DNA from: Seiridium cupressi
Taxonomy: Eukaryota; Ascomycota; Sordariomycetes; Amphisphaeriales; Sporocadaceae
DNA length: 64,000 bases
Direction of reading: 5' to 3'
Assembly: GCA_036674765.1 (NCBI GenBank)
Contig: JARVKI010000067.1
Coordinates: 62,001 to 126,000 of the forward strand
This document shows, piece by piece, positions 1 to 12,268 of this stretch. The notes under the pieces were generated by a model. The model did no database searches. It was not told the origin of the DNA and saw nothing but the letters and a program-made list of their open reading frames with translations. The position numbers and the translations under genes were made by a program. Each line of letters starts with the position of its first letter. Positions within the stretch are counted from its first letter, which is position 1.

Positions 1-2770
1 GATACATCTGGGAGGTCTCGGGCAGGCTCTGACGGATAGGGTCGTATATCATGTTTCCTGGTGGCGTCGGAGCGGAAGGAGGCGGTTGGGTCGGCAGCGC
101 GGGAGGACCACCGGGGGCAGAGGAGCTGTTTGGCGGGAACAAGAGCGTTAGACTCGGGTTTGGGGTATTCGTCATCCCTGTTAATGACCATGCCAAGGGG
201 GGAGGAACCGGCTGTGGTGTCGGCGAGGCACACTGCTCGGCCTTGGTGATGAAACGCTGCAGTGAGCTGCTGCGCCGAGGCAGTCTGGCACTCTCGTACT
301 CTTCACGTGTATACGTCTCACAATCCCATATGCCTTCGGATTTCTGGTCCAAAGCAGTCAGTATATACCGAATCCCGCCCCAATATGTATGCATATGCTG
401 CAGGGCCTTGTAGCAGGCCTGGTAGTTTTGATTGGCAGCCGATGCTAATAAGAAGTGCCGTCTAGACGACCGGACCTCGCCTGTTGAACCATCTTTCAGA
501 CCCAGTGGCCGAGGCACGGCCCATACGCCACGCTCTACCGGAGGGGAGGCGGCTCTAGATACAGGCTGCGAAGCGTTCGTTTTTTCCGATTCGACAAGAA
601 AGGCACAGGCAGCGATATATATTGGCTGCGAAGTAAAGGGGTTTCCGATGAAACTTTTGGCATCAATCAGATTAGCAAATGCCAGGATGTCAGCAATTGT
701 CTTTGCACTGGACATTGAAATCTCGCGACTTTGAGAGCCCAGCTCCCGCCCCTGGTCAAACTGTATCAAGGGCGCAAGAAGAGCCGGCTGGTGCAGGACA
801 ATGATCATTGCGTGAAACCAGAGGTGTAGTAATATGAAAGTTGTCCCTTGTGATTTCTGCACGTAAGCTTGGAAATGTGAAGCATCAAATCGTAGATTTG
901 CATGTTGCTTTTGATGCAGCCTGGTCAGTTCGTGCTCAAGGACCAGGAGTTTGTTCATCCTCTCATCCGTGAGGTCGTTTGGCTTGACGACCTCGTTCAA
1001 CACGTCCGACACTCTGCCATACAAGTGGATGATCTGGATGAGTGCCGGGAAGGGGTCCGGCATGCTATCGTCCGAGCCTCTTGGAGTCTTGGGAAGTTCG
1101 AGCTCAAAATCATCATCCCGGAGAGTCACAGGTCGGCCAGTTCCAGATGAGATGACCCTATCGAGCATAAAAACAGCCCACAAGGTGTCGATTCTCTCCT
1201 GCTCTAGCTCTTTCTGCTCCTGTAAGCTTAGTGTATCCTCATCACTAGGCTTGCTCAGGACGATATCAATATCTTGGACGGTTGCTTTCCTATTGTAAGC
1301 TCGTGTGTACCAAGCATCTTTCTCGCCTTGGTACTTGACCCCGTCCGTCTTGTGGAGGCCAAGGTCAACAGCCATGCGGATAGCGAGGCCCAGATACATC
1401 CAAAGTGCACTGTCCTGGTCTGCGCCAAAACCCTCGTAAGCCATCAGCAGACATGCTTGAACAGCTGCAACGGAGGGACATGGGAAGGTGTCGACCGTAG
1501 CAGCTTTTGCTCGTTGGGCAAAAAAGACGCCATTATCAGCCTTGGAAGGTTTCCTGCCATTCGGTTTATTGAGAATGGGAGAATCAGAAAATCTAGCTGC
1601 CAATGCGCACACAGCGTCAACGAGGATAGGTTCGACTCGTTTCTCCCTCACCAGTCTGATGAATCTATCCTCTCTCAAGAACGGATAGTTGCAGCCAAGA
1701 TGACAGAAGAAGACTTCGACTAGCTCCAGGATCAATGCGTGTACTGGGCCTGAATCGTGAGGATCATAAAAGGGGACATCATCCAAATGCTCATAGTCAT
1801 GCTCGGAATGTATCGATTTCAGACTGGGAAAAGACGTTCCCGAGGCAGGGGAGGTCGCTGACATGGAACTGCGCCTCCTGTCATGCACTTTGACAACCAT
1901 TTGCTTGAAGCCTGGGACAATTGCGGTCGGGCCAAAGTATCTGAAATATGGCACACGATAGCTTTCCGAGTGATTGTGGCTGTGATGCAATACCGGCGAC
2001 CGTATGCTAGGGCTACGTCCATCTTGCGTGGAAACGGACGAGTTTCGTGGATTTGTTGATCTTCTTGCGAGCTTACCAGACCCAGGTTGAGCCAGGGGCT
2101 GTTGGTCCTCCCATTCTATGGTCTCAGACTTGAGTCGTACAGACGACAGATTACTCGTGTGAGGCGAGTCCGACAAGCGATGGGAGGATGCCGCGCTGTC
2201 CTCCGTGTCCCGTCTCTTGATGCCACTCTTGTCGTGCTTCCAGGGCGATTGGTCGCCGTTTACTTCGTCGCCAACGTATTCTAGGTCCTGGTGGTCGGCC
2301 AACACGTCATCAGGACTTACTCCGCTGATTGAATCCCTTTTCCTGTCCGGCACATCCGTGTATCCGAGACATTTGTGTCCGTTCTTGACACAAGTGGAGC
2401 ATTGGGGATGTTCGCCAGCACAGCGCGTCTTTCGTCTCCGACAGGTCAAGCAACTGCATCGCGTCGAAAGACCATGGTCAGCGGGTGCTACTTTTACACA
2501 AGAATGCTGCCCCTCTGGTGGTGGGGCTTGTGGTGCATGAGCTTGCCTGAACTACAGGCGCAAGTGGAAAGTATTCCTTCCCCATAATAGCCCTGGTGCG
2601 TAATGCTCCGGCTGCAAGCGAGGCCAACCTTGGATAGCGGCATGTGTACAAAGAAGACTGGATGCTTACGCTGCATTGATCCTCCGGCGCTTCTGCGGCG
2701 GCTGCCCTTGATTGTTGACAAAGCGTATCGTCTTGGGCTGTAACGGCGCCCCATTGCTCATAGTCGCCAT
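1..2770 (-). CDS. Zn2Cys6 fungal transcription factor, 3' end cut by window edge
   Basis: Two exons are visible: 2770..2670 and 2453..1, with a 216-nt intron (GTAAGC donor, TGCAG acceptor preceded by GCTGAC). Splicing joins a lysine/arginine-rich N-terminus (PPQKRRRINAA) to an exact Zn2Cys6 cluster with Cys at about residues 35, 38, 45, 52, 55 and 62 (CLTC, CAGEHPQC, STC, CLGY). The second exon stays open for 2,453 nt to the edge, so at least 851 residues are encoded. Around residue 275 the reading LVEVFFCHLGCNYPFLRED looks like the start of the fungal-specific middle homology region. The start at 2770 is the first of two in-frame ATGs (2770, 2761). Family knowledge: nuclear, binds CGG triplets, usually as a dimer. 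The regulated pathway cannot be told from sequence. The stop lies outside the window. Confidence 0.9.
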
Positions 2771-5584
2771 TGTTGCTGGGGGAAGAGTTTGGAGTTGGTC
2801 TCTTGGGAGAGGCCTAGTCCACCACCATGATGCTAAGACCCTACAGTGCGGGAGGGGACCTGAACTAAAAGCGCAAGGCGACGGATGATCGCTGGCTTAG
2901 TGTGGGGTTTGGCTTTGTCGCATCCAGTCCACTCGGTTTGATGTTTTCCGTTTTCCTCGTGCCCACGGCGAAAATGCGGTTCCCCGTGGCTATGTGTACG
3001 GTTGGGTATCTCGCTAGGTGAACGTCGCCCGTGGCCTGCTGGTGTGTCGCAAAAGAGCCCTGTGCAGCCGTGCTCAAATCCGGGTTTTCCTCCTGTCAGA
3101 CAATGCGGAGGTTCCTGTGAGGCTAGAGACCCCAGCGCGAGGAGGAGACGAGTCGTCCCCGGATGATGGTGCAGATAATTGTAGCCGAAATCATTGCCGC
3201 TAGAGGGAGAGTTTTGTGATGTTGGGCGGTGCGGTCGGTGAGATCGGCAAAGCAAGTATGAGGCGGTTTGGGTGTCGGTGGCTTGCTTCTCGATAGGCTG
3301 GGATGCCTTCAACGGGCGCTGGAGATTCCCGGTGGAATTAATCCAATCCCAGGCAGAGCAGGCCAGTCAAATGTACAAATACAAAAATGCCGTCATAGAG
3401 ATGTGCCGCGGACCGGACAATCAAGGAGCATGCGCCATGTACCGTTACAAGCCAAGGGCAGACTGAGGATGGATACCCATGAGTCGCTGGGGGCGGATGA
3501 TGGGCGATCGAGTGCTGAAGGACGCCGAATAAGATAGGGGCTCTGAATGAGATCGTCGCGGGATGACAAGCCTGCAGCTGTAGACAAACGCTACCCAGAG
3601 CACAGGAGAAACGGCTCAGCAGCCCAGCAGCCTCCAGCAGAGACTGGAACGAGGAACCAGGGACCAGGGACCAGTTTACGCACGATGCGATGGGCGGGAA
3701 CTCTCTGGGGAAGGGGAGGAGAGGGAAAAGAAAAAAAGCATCAACGGGCGATGGGGGCCATCATGGGTCTAGAGTACTCCGCCCAGGACTCCGGCTCCAG
3801 GATCAGGGCAGAGCAATGTAATGTAATGTAATGCCATGTACGTTGCTGTATGCACATATGCAGTGCCCTTGTGAAGTCGGTGGAAGGGATGGCGTCGCGC
3901 AGTCTCATCAGATTGGTTGCAGCACGCAATACAACAGATTAGCTAGGTACGTAGCTCTCTCATGCCTGGGCGAGAGCATGTAAAACCCCCGGCCCAAATC
4001 CCACGCTCCGTTCGGTCAAAGGTAAAGAAAGGTAGGATTGCCAATTGCAATGCAATACCGATACAACCCTTTCCACCGTATTGGCTGTACCTTGGCGACC
4101 AGCAGCCGGAAAATTGTCGCCGGGAGCCCTACGAGATTGCCCGACTTCAGTTTACCTTGGTTAACCCTGCCTCTTGCGACTGTACACCAATAGTGAGTCC
4201 GAGAAACGTTTTTACTCCTGCATTTGTGGTGCTGAAGTAGAACGCGCATGCCTCCTCCCATCCATGCGCAATTGGACTCGCATTCCAGGTTAGATGATAC
4301 CATCTAACGTTTGTAGATCGAAAGGTTTAACGGTGAATATGATAGATTCAAAGGGTAGATCCGCGACCCCACGACAAAGCTAGTCTGCCCTCAAATAGTG
4401 GATATCGGCTCGCTTCGTGCCAAACCCACGGTCAGATGCGGCTGCGGATAGGCGCGGGCATCGTCAATTCCAGTGTGTATTTTTGATTAAACACCTCCAC
4501 CCCCGGCCTCAAGGGCAATTATCGTGAGGTCTTACCTCTTATTGTGTGCGATGCAGAGCCTGTCACCTATCCCCTCACGAGGTGTGATGGCGCGAGCAAT
4601 AACTCGCCTGGGTATTGGGTCAAGCCCCTCCTACATCGTAGCTCACGGCAGTCGTGCGCGCGCATCGACTAAGAAGCACTGCTACCTGACCGCTCACAGA
4701 CCGTACGCATTGACTGGTCCTTCATGGACACTGCAATGTTTCTTTTCTGTGACTACTATGTGCGAGTGGTGCTGCTATTTAAACTTTTGGGTGCAGCCCG
4801 CCATGGTTGGAGTGATGCAGTACACATCGGTCCTGCCCAGTGGGTGGCAGCTTTGCAGAATCCCAGCCGGCAAGACACTGGAGCCCGTCGCTTGGGTGAC
4901 ACGCAACCTTATCCTCGTTGCATGAACAGGAGCCAAGCAAGAAGACCTCCCATTGCCAATCCGAGATGCCGGGAAAATGTCGACTTCTCAGCGGTCTGCA
5001 TTTTAGGTGGTGCGACCTGATGCCATTGCCCTGTAGTATTCGGGTCAAGACTGAAATCTGTGCCTCTGCCAGATCAGCGGACGTTTGGCATGACCAATGT
5101 ATGGTTGTGGGGACGGAGCAGCGACCATAGATTTCCTCTTTATGTGTATAGTCGTCATTGAGACTAATGAGTATAGCGTTGGCCAAATATAGTTCGGGAT
5201 TAGTGAAGCGGTTAAGATATTGCGAGCGAGGCGTCGGCATATTTTGCTTCCGGGGTGAAGGCGCTGGTCTGTCGCAGGGCAGACTCATCAGCATTGATAT
5301 GCCAACACATGATGCGCAAATCTCACTCGGAACCCAACTTTAATTCATAAAACATTGATGAGTATGGCTACTCGGATTGGTATCCTAACTGGGGTTAACT
5401 TGCTTCCTTGTCAAGCTTGTGCTTCCTCCACCCCACGCTCGTTACCCATTATATTTACCCGATTTTCATACTTCAATAACCACCATTGGTTTGAACCTTA
5501 TCCTGCCTCTCCCTTGGTATTTCAGCTTGTTACATAACGCCTCGCGCCGCCTTTTTGACACGTCACCGACACGCCCCTCGAACA
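2771..5584. other. Intergenic region upstream of the left Zn2Cys6 gene
   Basis: These 2.8 kb should hold the promoter and 5' leader of the minus-strand factor starting at 2770 and the 3' flank of the factor ending at 5585. Only short open frames without recognisable domains, codon continuity or splice logic are present. A small AATGT tandem repeat lies at 3815-3833. No RNA gene or mobile element was recognised. Confidence 0.5.
3815..3833. repeat. AATGT pentanucleotide microsatellite (3.8 copies)
   Basis: Three perfect copies of AATGT plus a partial fourth lie in the non-coding stretch upstream of the left Zn2Cys6 gene. It is probably a slippage repeat without function. Confidence 0.8.
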
Positions 5585-7731
5585 TCACCCAAGAACAATG
5601 CAGACACCCATCTCCTTGCTAACCCTCCTCCAAAGGTCTGCATCTTTCGCGCCATAGGGGGTGACACTTAGGAGATCATGCTGCTTCCAGACCTCTCTGA
5701 CCACTCCCCAGGCATTGTCGATATTCGTCATGCCTTGGTGGGTGTCAAACTCCCTAAACGTCCGTTCCGCCAATACTCTGTCCTCGTCTGTGATCGCCTC
5801 GCATGCTGCAACAAACAGTGGCCACAGGAGAGCACCCATTGGCCCCTTAAAGTCAACGCATTGCGAACAGTATACCAGCGAGTCGTGGACATGTCGTTGA
5901 ACCAAGGGGTGATTTGGCGAGTACCCGTATATCGTTCTGTATAGATAGACAAATGCGCTGTGACGATAGGCCAGCGCATTGTGTAGAATCGAATGGAGGA
6001 GATTTCGCTCCGGCATATCCTGCCCACCAACGGTCTCCAAGCGATCGTTTCGAAGACGGATGTTTGGCGGGAGACTTGGCTGCCAGCGCTCTAGCGCTAC
6101 TTCGATGGCTCGAGAGGTCGTCTCGAATTCACTTCGCAGTACAGCTACTTTGGAGGACTGCGAAGCTTTGAAGGCATTGTCCAGCTCATTCTTCAGGGAG
6201 AAGAGGTTTGAAAGTCTGTGCATGATTGGCCATAGCGTCGTCGCCATGCCTAGTAGTGTGTCGACGTTACTCAGGGGCGAAGCTATAGGAGCATCGGGAG
6301 GAGGCAGCGGGATCAAACAACCAGCGGCGGGGGCTGTGGCAATGGGAGCAGTTCCTAGTGATAGGGCGGTGATCACATCATAGAACCGGAATGCCTATTA
6401 CAAGGTCAGAGACTATCGAATAAAGACGCCTTAAGAGCAACGTTGCTCACTCGTTCCAGAAAAATGCCTGTAGGACTCGAGTCTCCAGACGAAGATTCCA
6501 TGATCGTCAATGCGCCCCTGAGATGCCCATCGACAATATTTGAGCGTCCTCTTTGTACCAGCTATGGAAAGTTCAGTTAGGTATGATACTTGCAGAAGCT
6601 CGTCGAAAACTTACCACTTCGTAATATACCAACAGCATAATGGCCGCCAGAAGCTCATTCTTATGGTTAGCCTTGTCGCCACTCTCGATGAGATGCGCAA
6701 GACCCTGGATTGCCTCATTGTGGAAATAGAGCGACTTCTCACCAGTGGGAACGCCTCGATACTCGAGATGGGCGCTTGCCAAGGCATATATCGCGTTCAT
6801 CACGGGAGAGCTCTCATGGGAAAGTGGTAGAACCAACTGCTGGAAAGGATTTCCTGACTCTTCTCTGAAAACTATCAGATGCGAGAGGACATTGCAGAAG
6901 TGATCGACCAGGGCGCGTCGATTTGGCCGGTCCGAAAACTCGTTGAAGGCGGGTATACAAAAATCGAGTGTTGGTGAAGCCAAGGGGACGGGCGCAATCA
7001 GCGCAAGATCCGGGGCCAAGCAGATGGGATTCGAGGCGACACTAAATTCGGAACTCCTCCGTACCAAAGAGCCATGTCGACTTCTGTCGCCATCGTCATC
7101 GGTGAAGTTGAAGGTGTTGGTGGTTGTCGGTGATAGAAGCAAGTCCGTGGTACCCATGGACGAGTTGTCCGGCATGCTATCGCCAAGGCTGATGCAGTCA
7201 TCCCTATTGATTTCCTCTACATCCTCGCTGTAGTGCCATGGCTCGTCTTGAGTGTCATTGTTTTCTAGTTGGTTTTCGAACATCAAGCCGGCGTCCGAGT
7301 CCCGTTTTCGGCGCTGGCGGGGTTTCACTGCCTCGTAGGTGCACGGCAAGGACCGTTCGGCGCAGCGAGCGCATTGCGGTCGGCGTTCGTCGCATTTCTT
7401 CTTCTGCAGCAAGCAAAAATGGTTAGAATGGGTTCTTTGTTTGGGAAGTTGAACTTGGCTCGACAGTTAGCTGTGGGACTCACCTTCTCTTTGCTTTGTA
7501 ATGTGTCAGTTCAAAAAGTCTTGTTGCATCACGAATCAACCACGACATAATGGATTCACGTTATTGGGTACATACCAGGACGTACAACCTAAAGGTTTCC
7601 AATATTAGCACCATCCTTGAGGGCGGAAAATTTTCCAGTGTTGCACATGATCGCAAGAAAAGGGTGGACAAACCTGCACGGGATCGCCTCTTCGGTGCCT
7701 TAGCAGGTGCCACTCTCGTGTAAAGCAACAT
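5585..7731 (-). CDS. Zn2Cys6 transcription factor with micro-exons in the zinc cluster
   Basis: Six exons close in frame: 7731..7674, 7588..7576, 7493..7484, 7403..6615, 6561..6451 and 6394..5585, giving 596 aa. The introns are 85, 82, 80, 53 and 56 nt. Exons 2 and 3 are only 13 and 10 nt. Joined, they give an exact cluster with Cys at 21, 24, 31, 38, 41 and 48 ([25 protein letters not shown]). A long C-terminal region follows, with [25 protein letters not shown] sequence formed across an exon junction and a C-terminal [13 protein letters not shown] / DLWRRV stretch. This resembles the Fungal_trans_2 group (acr-2-like factors); that family placement is my inference. The acceptor before the 10-nt exon is AAG rather than the usual YAG. 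Start: the ATG at 7731 leads directly into the basic stretch before the first Cys. Targets are unknown. Confidence 0.88.
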
Positions 7732-10698
7732 ATTGTCCGCTATCCGTATTCCAAGCTGCTCTCATGCGACGCTGCTGCTGTCTCCATCCAGTCAAACCGA
7801 TAGCTGCCATACACAGCTGGAAGGCACGCCGCTCAGTATCAATGGATGTGCGAATCCCGCTGGGGGGAACGATGCGACAGTGGATTGCGCGACAGGCAGA
7901 GAAAATAATTATTCGAGGTCAATTACCGGAACAGCGATGGGGCCTCGGTGGCGTAGCGAATCGGGACAGCGGAGGCAGGCGTTTCGTGGGTTAGGTGCCC
8001 AGGGAACAGAGACTGGATATACATACAAATGACGGAGCCAAGAAAGGACGAGGTCAAGACGATGCATGCACAGGCAGAGAACCGACGTAGCGGGCTCGAC
8101 GCTTCTTTACGAGCCATCGCATGAGCTAAAACGCCAACGGAAGGCCAGTGCGGTTCCATTTCAACATCGTGACCACTGTAGTTGTGGTCAGGCCCGTCTT
8201 GGGACAAGCTGCAAGGGTTTGGGGGACGGGGGGAATGGAGGGGCGCCGGTGGGTGAGCGATCCCAGAATCCGTTTGCAAGCGCGGAGAATGTCCATCAGA
8301 GCCTATCACAGGCCGCGCTGCCAGCTGGGATCCAAGGTAAACCCAACTTCCAACCGGGCTACACTAGCCGTCTACCGTCAGCGCCGGTGAAGGTTGCATT
8401 CAGGATGCGGAGGAGATTGCGCCCAGTTTCTCCGCAAAATCAAACAAGCATCGCTAAAAATCAGAGGCCAATCGCCCTGAAAGCCACCAGCCCGGATCGC
8501 CAGCCCATGGAGGCAAGCGTCGGAATGGCAAAGATCTGCCCAACTGCCAAGACCACGAGCGACGTTAAACTTTTGGCGGCGCCCTGGAATAGTTCTGGAA
8601 GACTGGAGAGCACGAGCCGCTACCGCTCCCTGACCTGCACAGCGAAGGGTGGGTGACCGTCAACCGTGTCATTGCGTCACTATCAGAGAGCCTGGTCGAG
8701 AGATCAATGGAAAAAAGGGCAATAATCAATTTACGGAGGCAGCAGAGGCAATACATTGAGAGCAATGCCAAACCTTTAAAAAGTATTCTCAAATCACTTT
8801 TAATCATAAAACATGCCAGCGTGAATGTAAGTCACCAGGTGTACCTGTTACTTCGATCGGTGGCACGGCCAGTATTTAATCAAGTATATAAATAAGTGCT
8901 TATACACAAATTCTTGAGTACGTTGGCTCTGTCTCGACAGTTTGGTTACAACGTTGATTACCTAATACATCTACCAACATAGACTGAGAACGTTACCAAA
9001 TGTGAACCGCTGGTGGCATTTGTTGACGGCCTAAGAGCTATTCTTGTTTCCAGCTTCTCTCTATTGTACAGCGACCAGTGCTTTCAAGCTTCTCCACACG
9101 TTCGCGGCCGTCCCACGCTGCTGGATTCCGCCCGTTGCTTTTCCCTTCCCCCTCGTGACACAGCACGACGGCCTTTAGCTCGGGGATCCTGCCGAGCCCC
9201 CAGGAAAAGCGCGGAAAAAGACATGTGCTCTTGTTAACGGGCATTTAGTCCGCTCTGCAATCCATCTGCAACACCACTCGTTATATCGTTGACCTGAGTC
9301 AAGTCTAAAATGTCTTCACCAGTTCGAAGTCTTTACGGACACCCGAAAACACTGTACTCTATAATTGAACCGCTGGATGACGGCCAGGCGGATCCGTATC
9401 TCCATGCACTATAACAAACCCCGCCAATCCGTGGCTCGGACAAACATGGCAATGTGTGCGCTGTGCGCTAGGTATCGAGTCGGCGAGCATCTCGAATGAG
9501 AGGTTGCTATCTCCGTCTTCGTACGCAGTCAAGCGCTGTGCAACGAGCTGATAGCAATGTTGTGCCACAAGCAACCCCAAGTCGCCAATCGCGGATCGGG
9601 GCACGCTGTCGGTCCCGGCGATTCGTTCCACCCTAGTACCACGATGACTTGCATATCTCGATGGAACACACAAGCAGAGCCTGGCTATGAGCGCTATCGA
9701 CACTATTACAAATACCCAATCTTACGTCGCTATTTCTTGGCGCATCACTTCGAAAGCACGCTGCAAACGACGGATTAATCGCCCAGCTGCTCAGTTTGGC
9801 CCGGTCTGAATCCGTATTAGGTCCCCGAACATGTCATGAACCATTCATCACAAAATGCTGTTCTCCTGTCGCTTTCAGGATCGGGCTGCATATCGCCTCC
9901 TGGCCCATGGAGGTGTGAGCACTTGAAACATGCGAACCAATCGTAGGCGACTCCGATGCTGACGGAGTGCTGAGGACATCTACGATTGGTGATTTTCCCG
10001 TCGCGACATGGCGACAGTTGTAGTTGCACATGGGCTTCTGGGGGCTGAATACAGGATTCGTAGGGCAGCCTGGACGATCTCTGCTGTTGGTCAGATCACA
10101 CCCCATGTCCTGCAGCCCGACATGCAGGCGAGACAGTTCTTATTGATCGCACAGATGGGAGGACCCCGCTGATCTGCCTCTTCAAAGTCCCATCCAGAAA
10201 TGCCATTCTCCCCAAACGTGCCGCCTTTCAGTCACATCGTGCCGATCCGCTCGCATACGGCCAACGTAGCGAAGAACCAAATGTAAGCACTCGGGTCACC
10301 CTTACCCAAGAGCTTAATGACAACGTTTTTCCTCGAGAATCCTTGCCTTTGGCGTCTTTTCAAATTGATCAGCCCAATTTGCTATTGTATGAACCCTTGC
10401 TGGCCCCAACCCCGCCCGTCATCTCAGCCGCGACGGTGATTATTCTATTGCGACTTTCACTTTCCATCCCGAGAAACGTGGGAACGGCCCGTTCGGCCTT
10501 GGACGCCGATCGCATTAGCGATTCTGAGGCAGAGATCGGTGCTTCTCTATGCCCAAGTCGAACTTGCGATAATCAGATAAGTTCCGTCTTGCACGTCCGA
10601 CACGTCTGGAGAGGTGCCACTGGGATCCTCGACCGATCGAATTGCGGCTGGCAGCCCATATATTACACCGTCGGATATCTGCAGTCCAGGCCAGCAAG
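7732..10698. other. Intergenic region between divergent genes
   Basis: This 3-kb gap separates the minus-strand Zn2Cys6 factor (start 7731) from the plus-strand membrane protein (start 10699), so it should carry both promoters. AT-rich sequence occurs near 8700-8930. Several short frames exist, including 8066-8656 plus and Cys-containing minus-strand frames at 9834-10250, but none shows a domain or convincing splicing. I see no supported gene. Confidence 0.5.
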
Positions 10699-12268
10699 AT
10701 GTATGGAAGCGGGCCAAGCTGGAGTCTCATCGGGCTTGTGCTTCTCGCAGTACCTGGAAAAGTTTTCGCAAGTCGGCAGGATCTTTATCATATCCATCGC
10801 CTTGAAAAAGAACACCATGTTCTACGTGGGCGAGATAGCACGTGCGGATCTGGATACTCGCTATGTGACGCGTCAGTAGGCGGCGACTGCTGTCCGGATA
10901 ATTACGTGTGCGCCGCGACTTATTGCTATGCGACCACGGCAGGGCCGACGACAGCTTGTGCAAAAGCTGGTTACTATGATTGCGGTAGCGTTAGGCCAGG
11001 TGAGCTATGCCTACATCTATTCATCATGCGTGCCATACTAATTGTTTTTACCAGGGATGTGCTGTCCGACAAGCTATGTCTGCCGCAGAGACGGTGACTG
11101 TGTTCCACCCGTTGGAGCAACATCGACTGCCACGTGCCCGACCAACTACTATGCGTGCGCATCTTCTTTAGGCGGCGGTTGTTGTCTCAGTGGCATGGGT
11201 TGCAACTTGGTAGGCTGCTTTTCGACCGCCGCAAGCACATATACCATTACGACGGGCGTCACAACAACAGACTCGGCCGGAAACAGCATTACCTCTGTCT
11301 CTACATATATAACTATACAGACGCCCTCGGCTACGGCCACTAAAACAACTGCTGATGCAGTCGGGGGATTCTTTCAGACTACGGTCGCAAAGGTCCCCGC
11401 GACGGAAACATCATCGAGTAGCGGAGGCCTGAACCAAGCCCAGCTTGGCGGTGTCATTGGCGGCGTTGTCGTTATCTTCCTAGCCGTCATCACCGCAGCA
11501 TTCCTGGTCATCCGTCGGCTGAGGCAAAATGCCAAATTGATCGAAGAGTCGAAGCGTGGTTCGTCTACTGCAAACCAGACCACAGTATCCTACAAACCAG
11601 GAGAGGCTGTCACTGCCACGGTCACGGAAATTGATATGAATGAGGTCGACCCGTTAACGCAGGAACCAAAGCCAAATGGCCCTTTGCATCTCCGTGCACG
11701 ATCTGATTCGAGTGTAGATGGCGGCTTCCCTTCGCCTGCTAAGAGTTCTGGTTTGAGCTTGGGGAGATCAACGCCTCCCGCCTGGCCTGGACACTATAAT
11801 CCAGTACCAAACCCAGACAACGGGGTACGCCACGCCAGCCTGGACTCTGCGCCCGAAGGACACTATGATCCGGCTGGGCGATCGCAAATATCTCGAAGTT
11901 CGTTGAATCGCTCAAGCTACGATTCTCAGACCTCCAATAATCCTCACGGCCGCCACTGCAGTTATGCTAGTGAGGTTAGTGGGAGTGCGGATGGTGCCCA
12001 CGGCGTATCAGAACTTGAGGCTAGTATCGCAGCCGCTGCTGCGAGGAGACGGTCCAGCAGCGGTGCTTCGAGACCTGCAGCGGCGCACATTCGGCGGACT
12101 AGCGACCCTTACCAGCGCGGTCGTAGCGACAGCTCAGCGCCCGTTACAGCCCCGCTGGGAACTCTCAGTGAGATCCACGAGCTTCATGGCTATTATGGAC
12201 CTGTAGATGGGCAGGTCGGCCAGACCGCGGCGAGGCTCAAGTCCTGGCGATTCGCCCACTACACCTGA
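10699..12268 (+). CDS. Secreted-entry, Cys-rich single-pass membrane protein (sensor-like)
   Basis: Exons 10699..10999 and 11055..12268 (55-nt intron) encode 504 aa. A hydrophobic signal peptide (SLIGLVLLAVPGKVFA) is followed by three related cysteine-rich units, each with a CCP or GCC core (GGDCCPDNYVC, GMCCPTSYVC, GGGCCLSGMGC). A Ser/Thr-rich stalk, a transmembrane helix at about residues 231-254 (VIGGVVVIFLAVITAAFLVI) followed by RRLRQ, and a 250-residue Ser/Pro/His-rich cytosolic tail come next. The basic residues after the helix fit an extracellular N-terminus. The layout resembles fungal cell-wall or stress sensors of the Mid2/WSC type, but I see no true WSC domain, so function is inferred from architecture only. 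Splicing creates the GMCCP motif, which supports the intron. Start: the ATG at 10699 directly precedes the signal peptide. Confidence 0.85.

Noticed and set aside
2833..3312. 159-aa minus-strand open frame upstream of the left Zn2Cys6 gene
   Set aside because: No domain, odd composition, overlapped by equally long frames on both strands; it fits the promoter and leader of the factor starting at 2770.
8066..8656. 196-aa plus-strand open frame
   Set aside because: No recognisable motif, no signal peptide, no supporting splice structure; likely chance in a GC-balanced gap.
9817..10250. Cys-containing minus-strand frames (for example NKNCLACMSGC and CNYNCRH pieces)
   Set aside because: They lie in different registers with stops between them and match no family; could be a very old remnant but I cannot support it.
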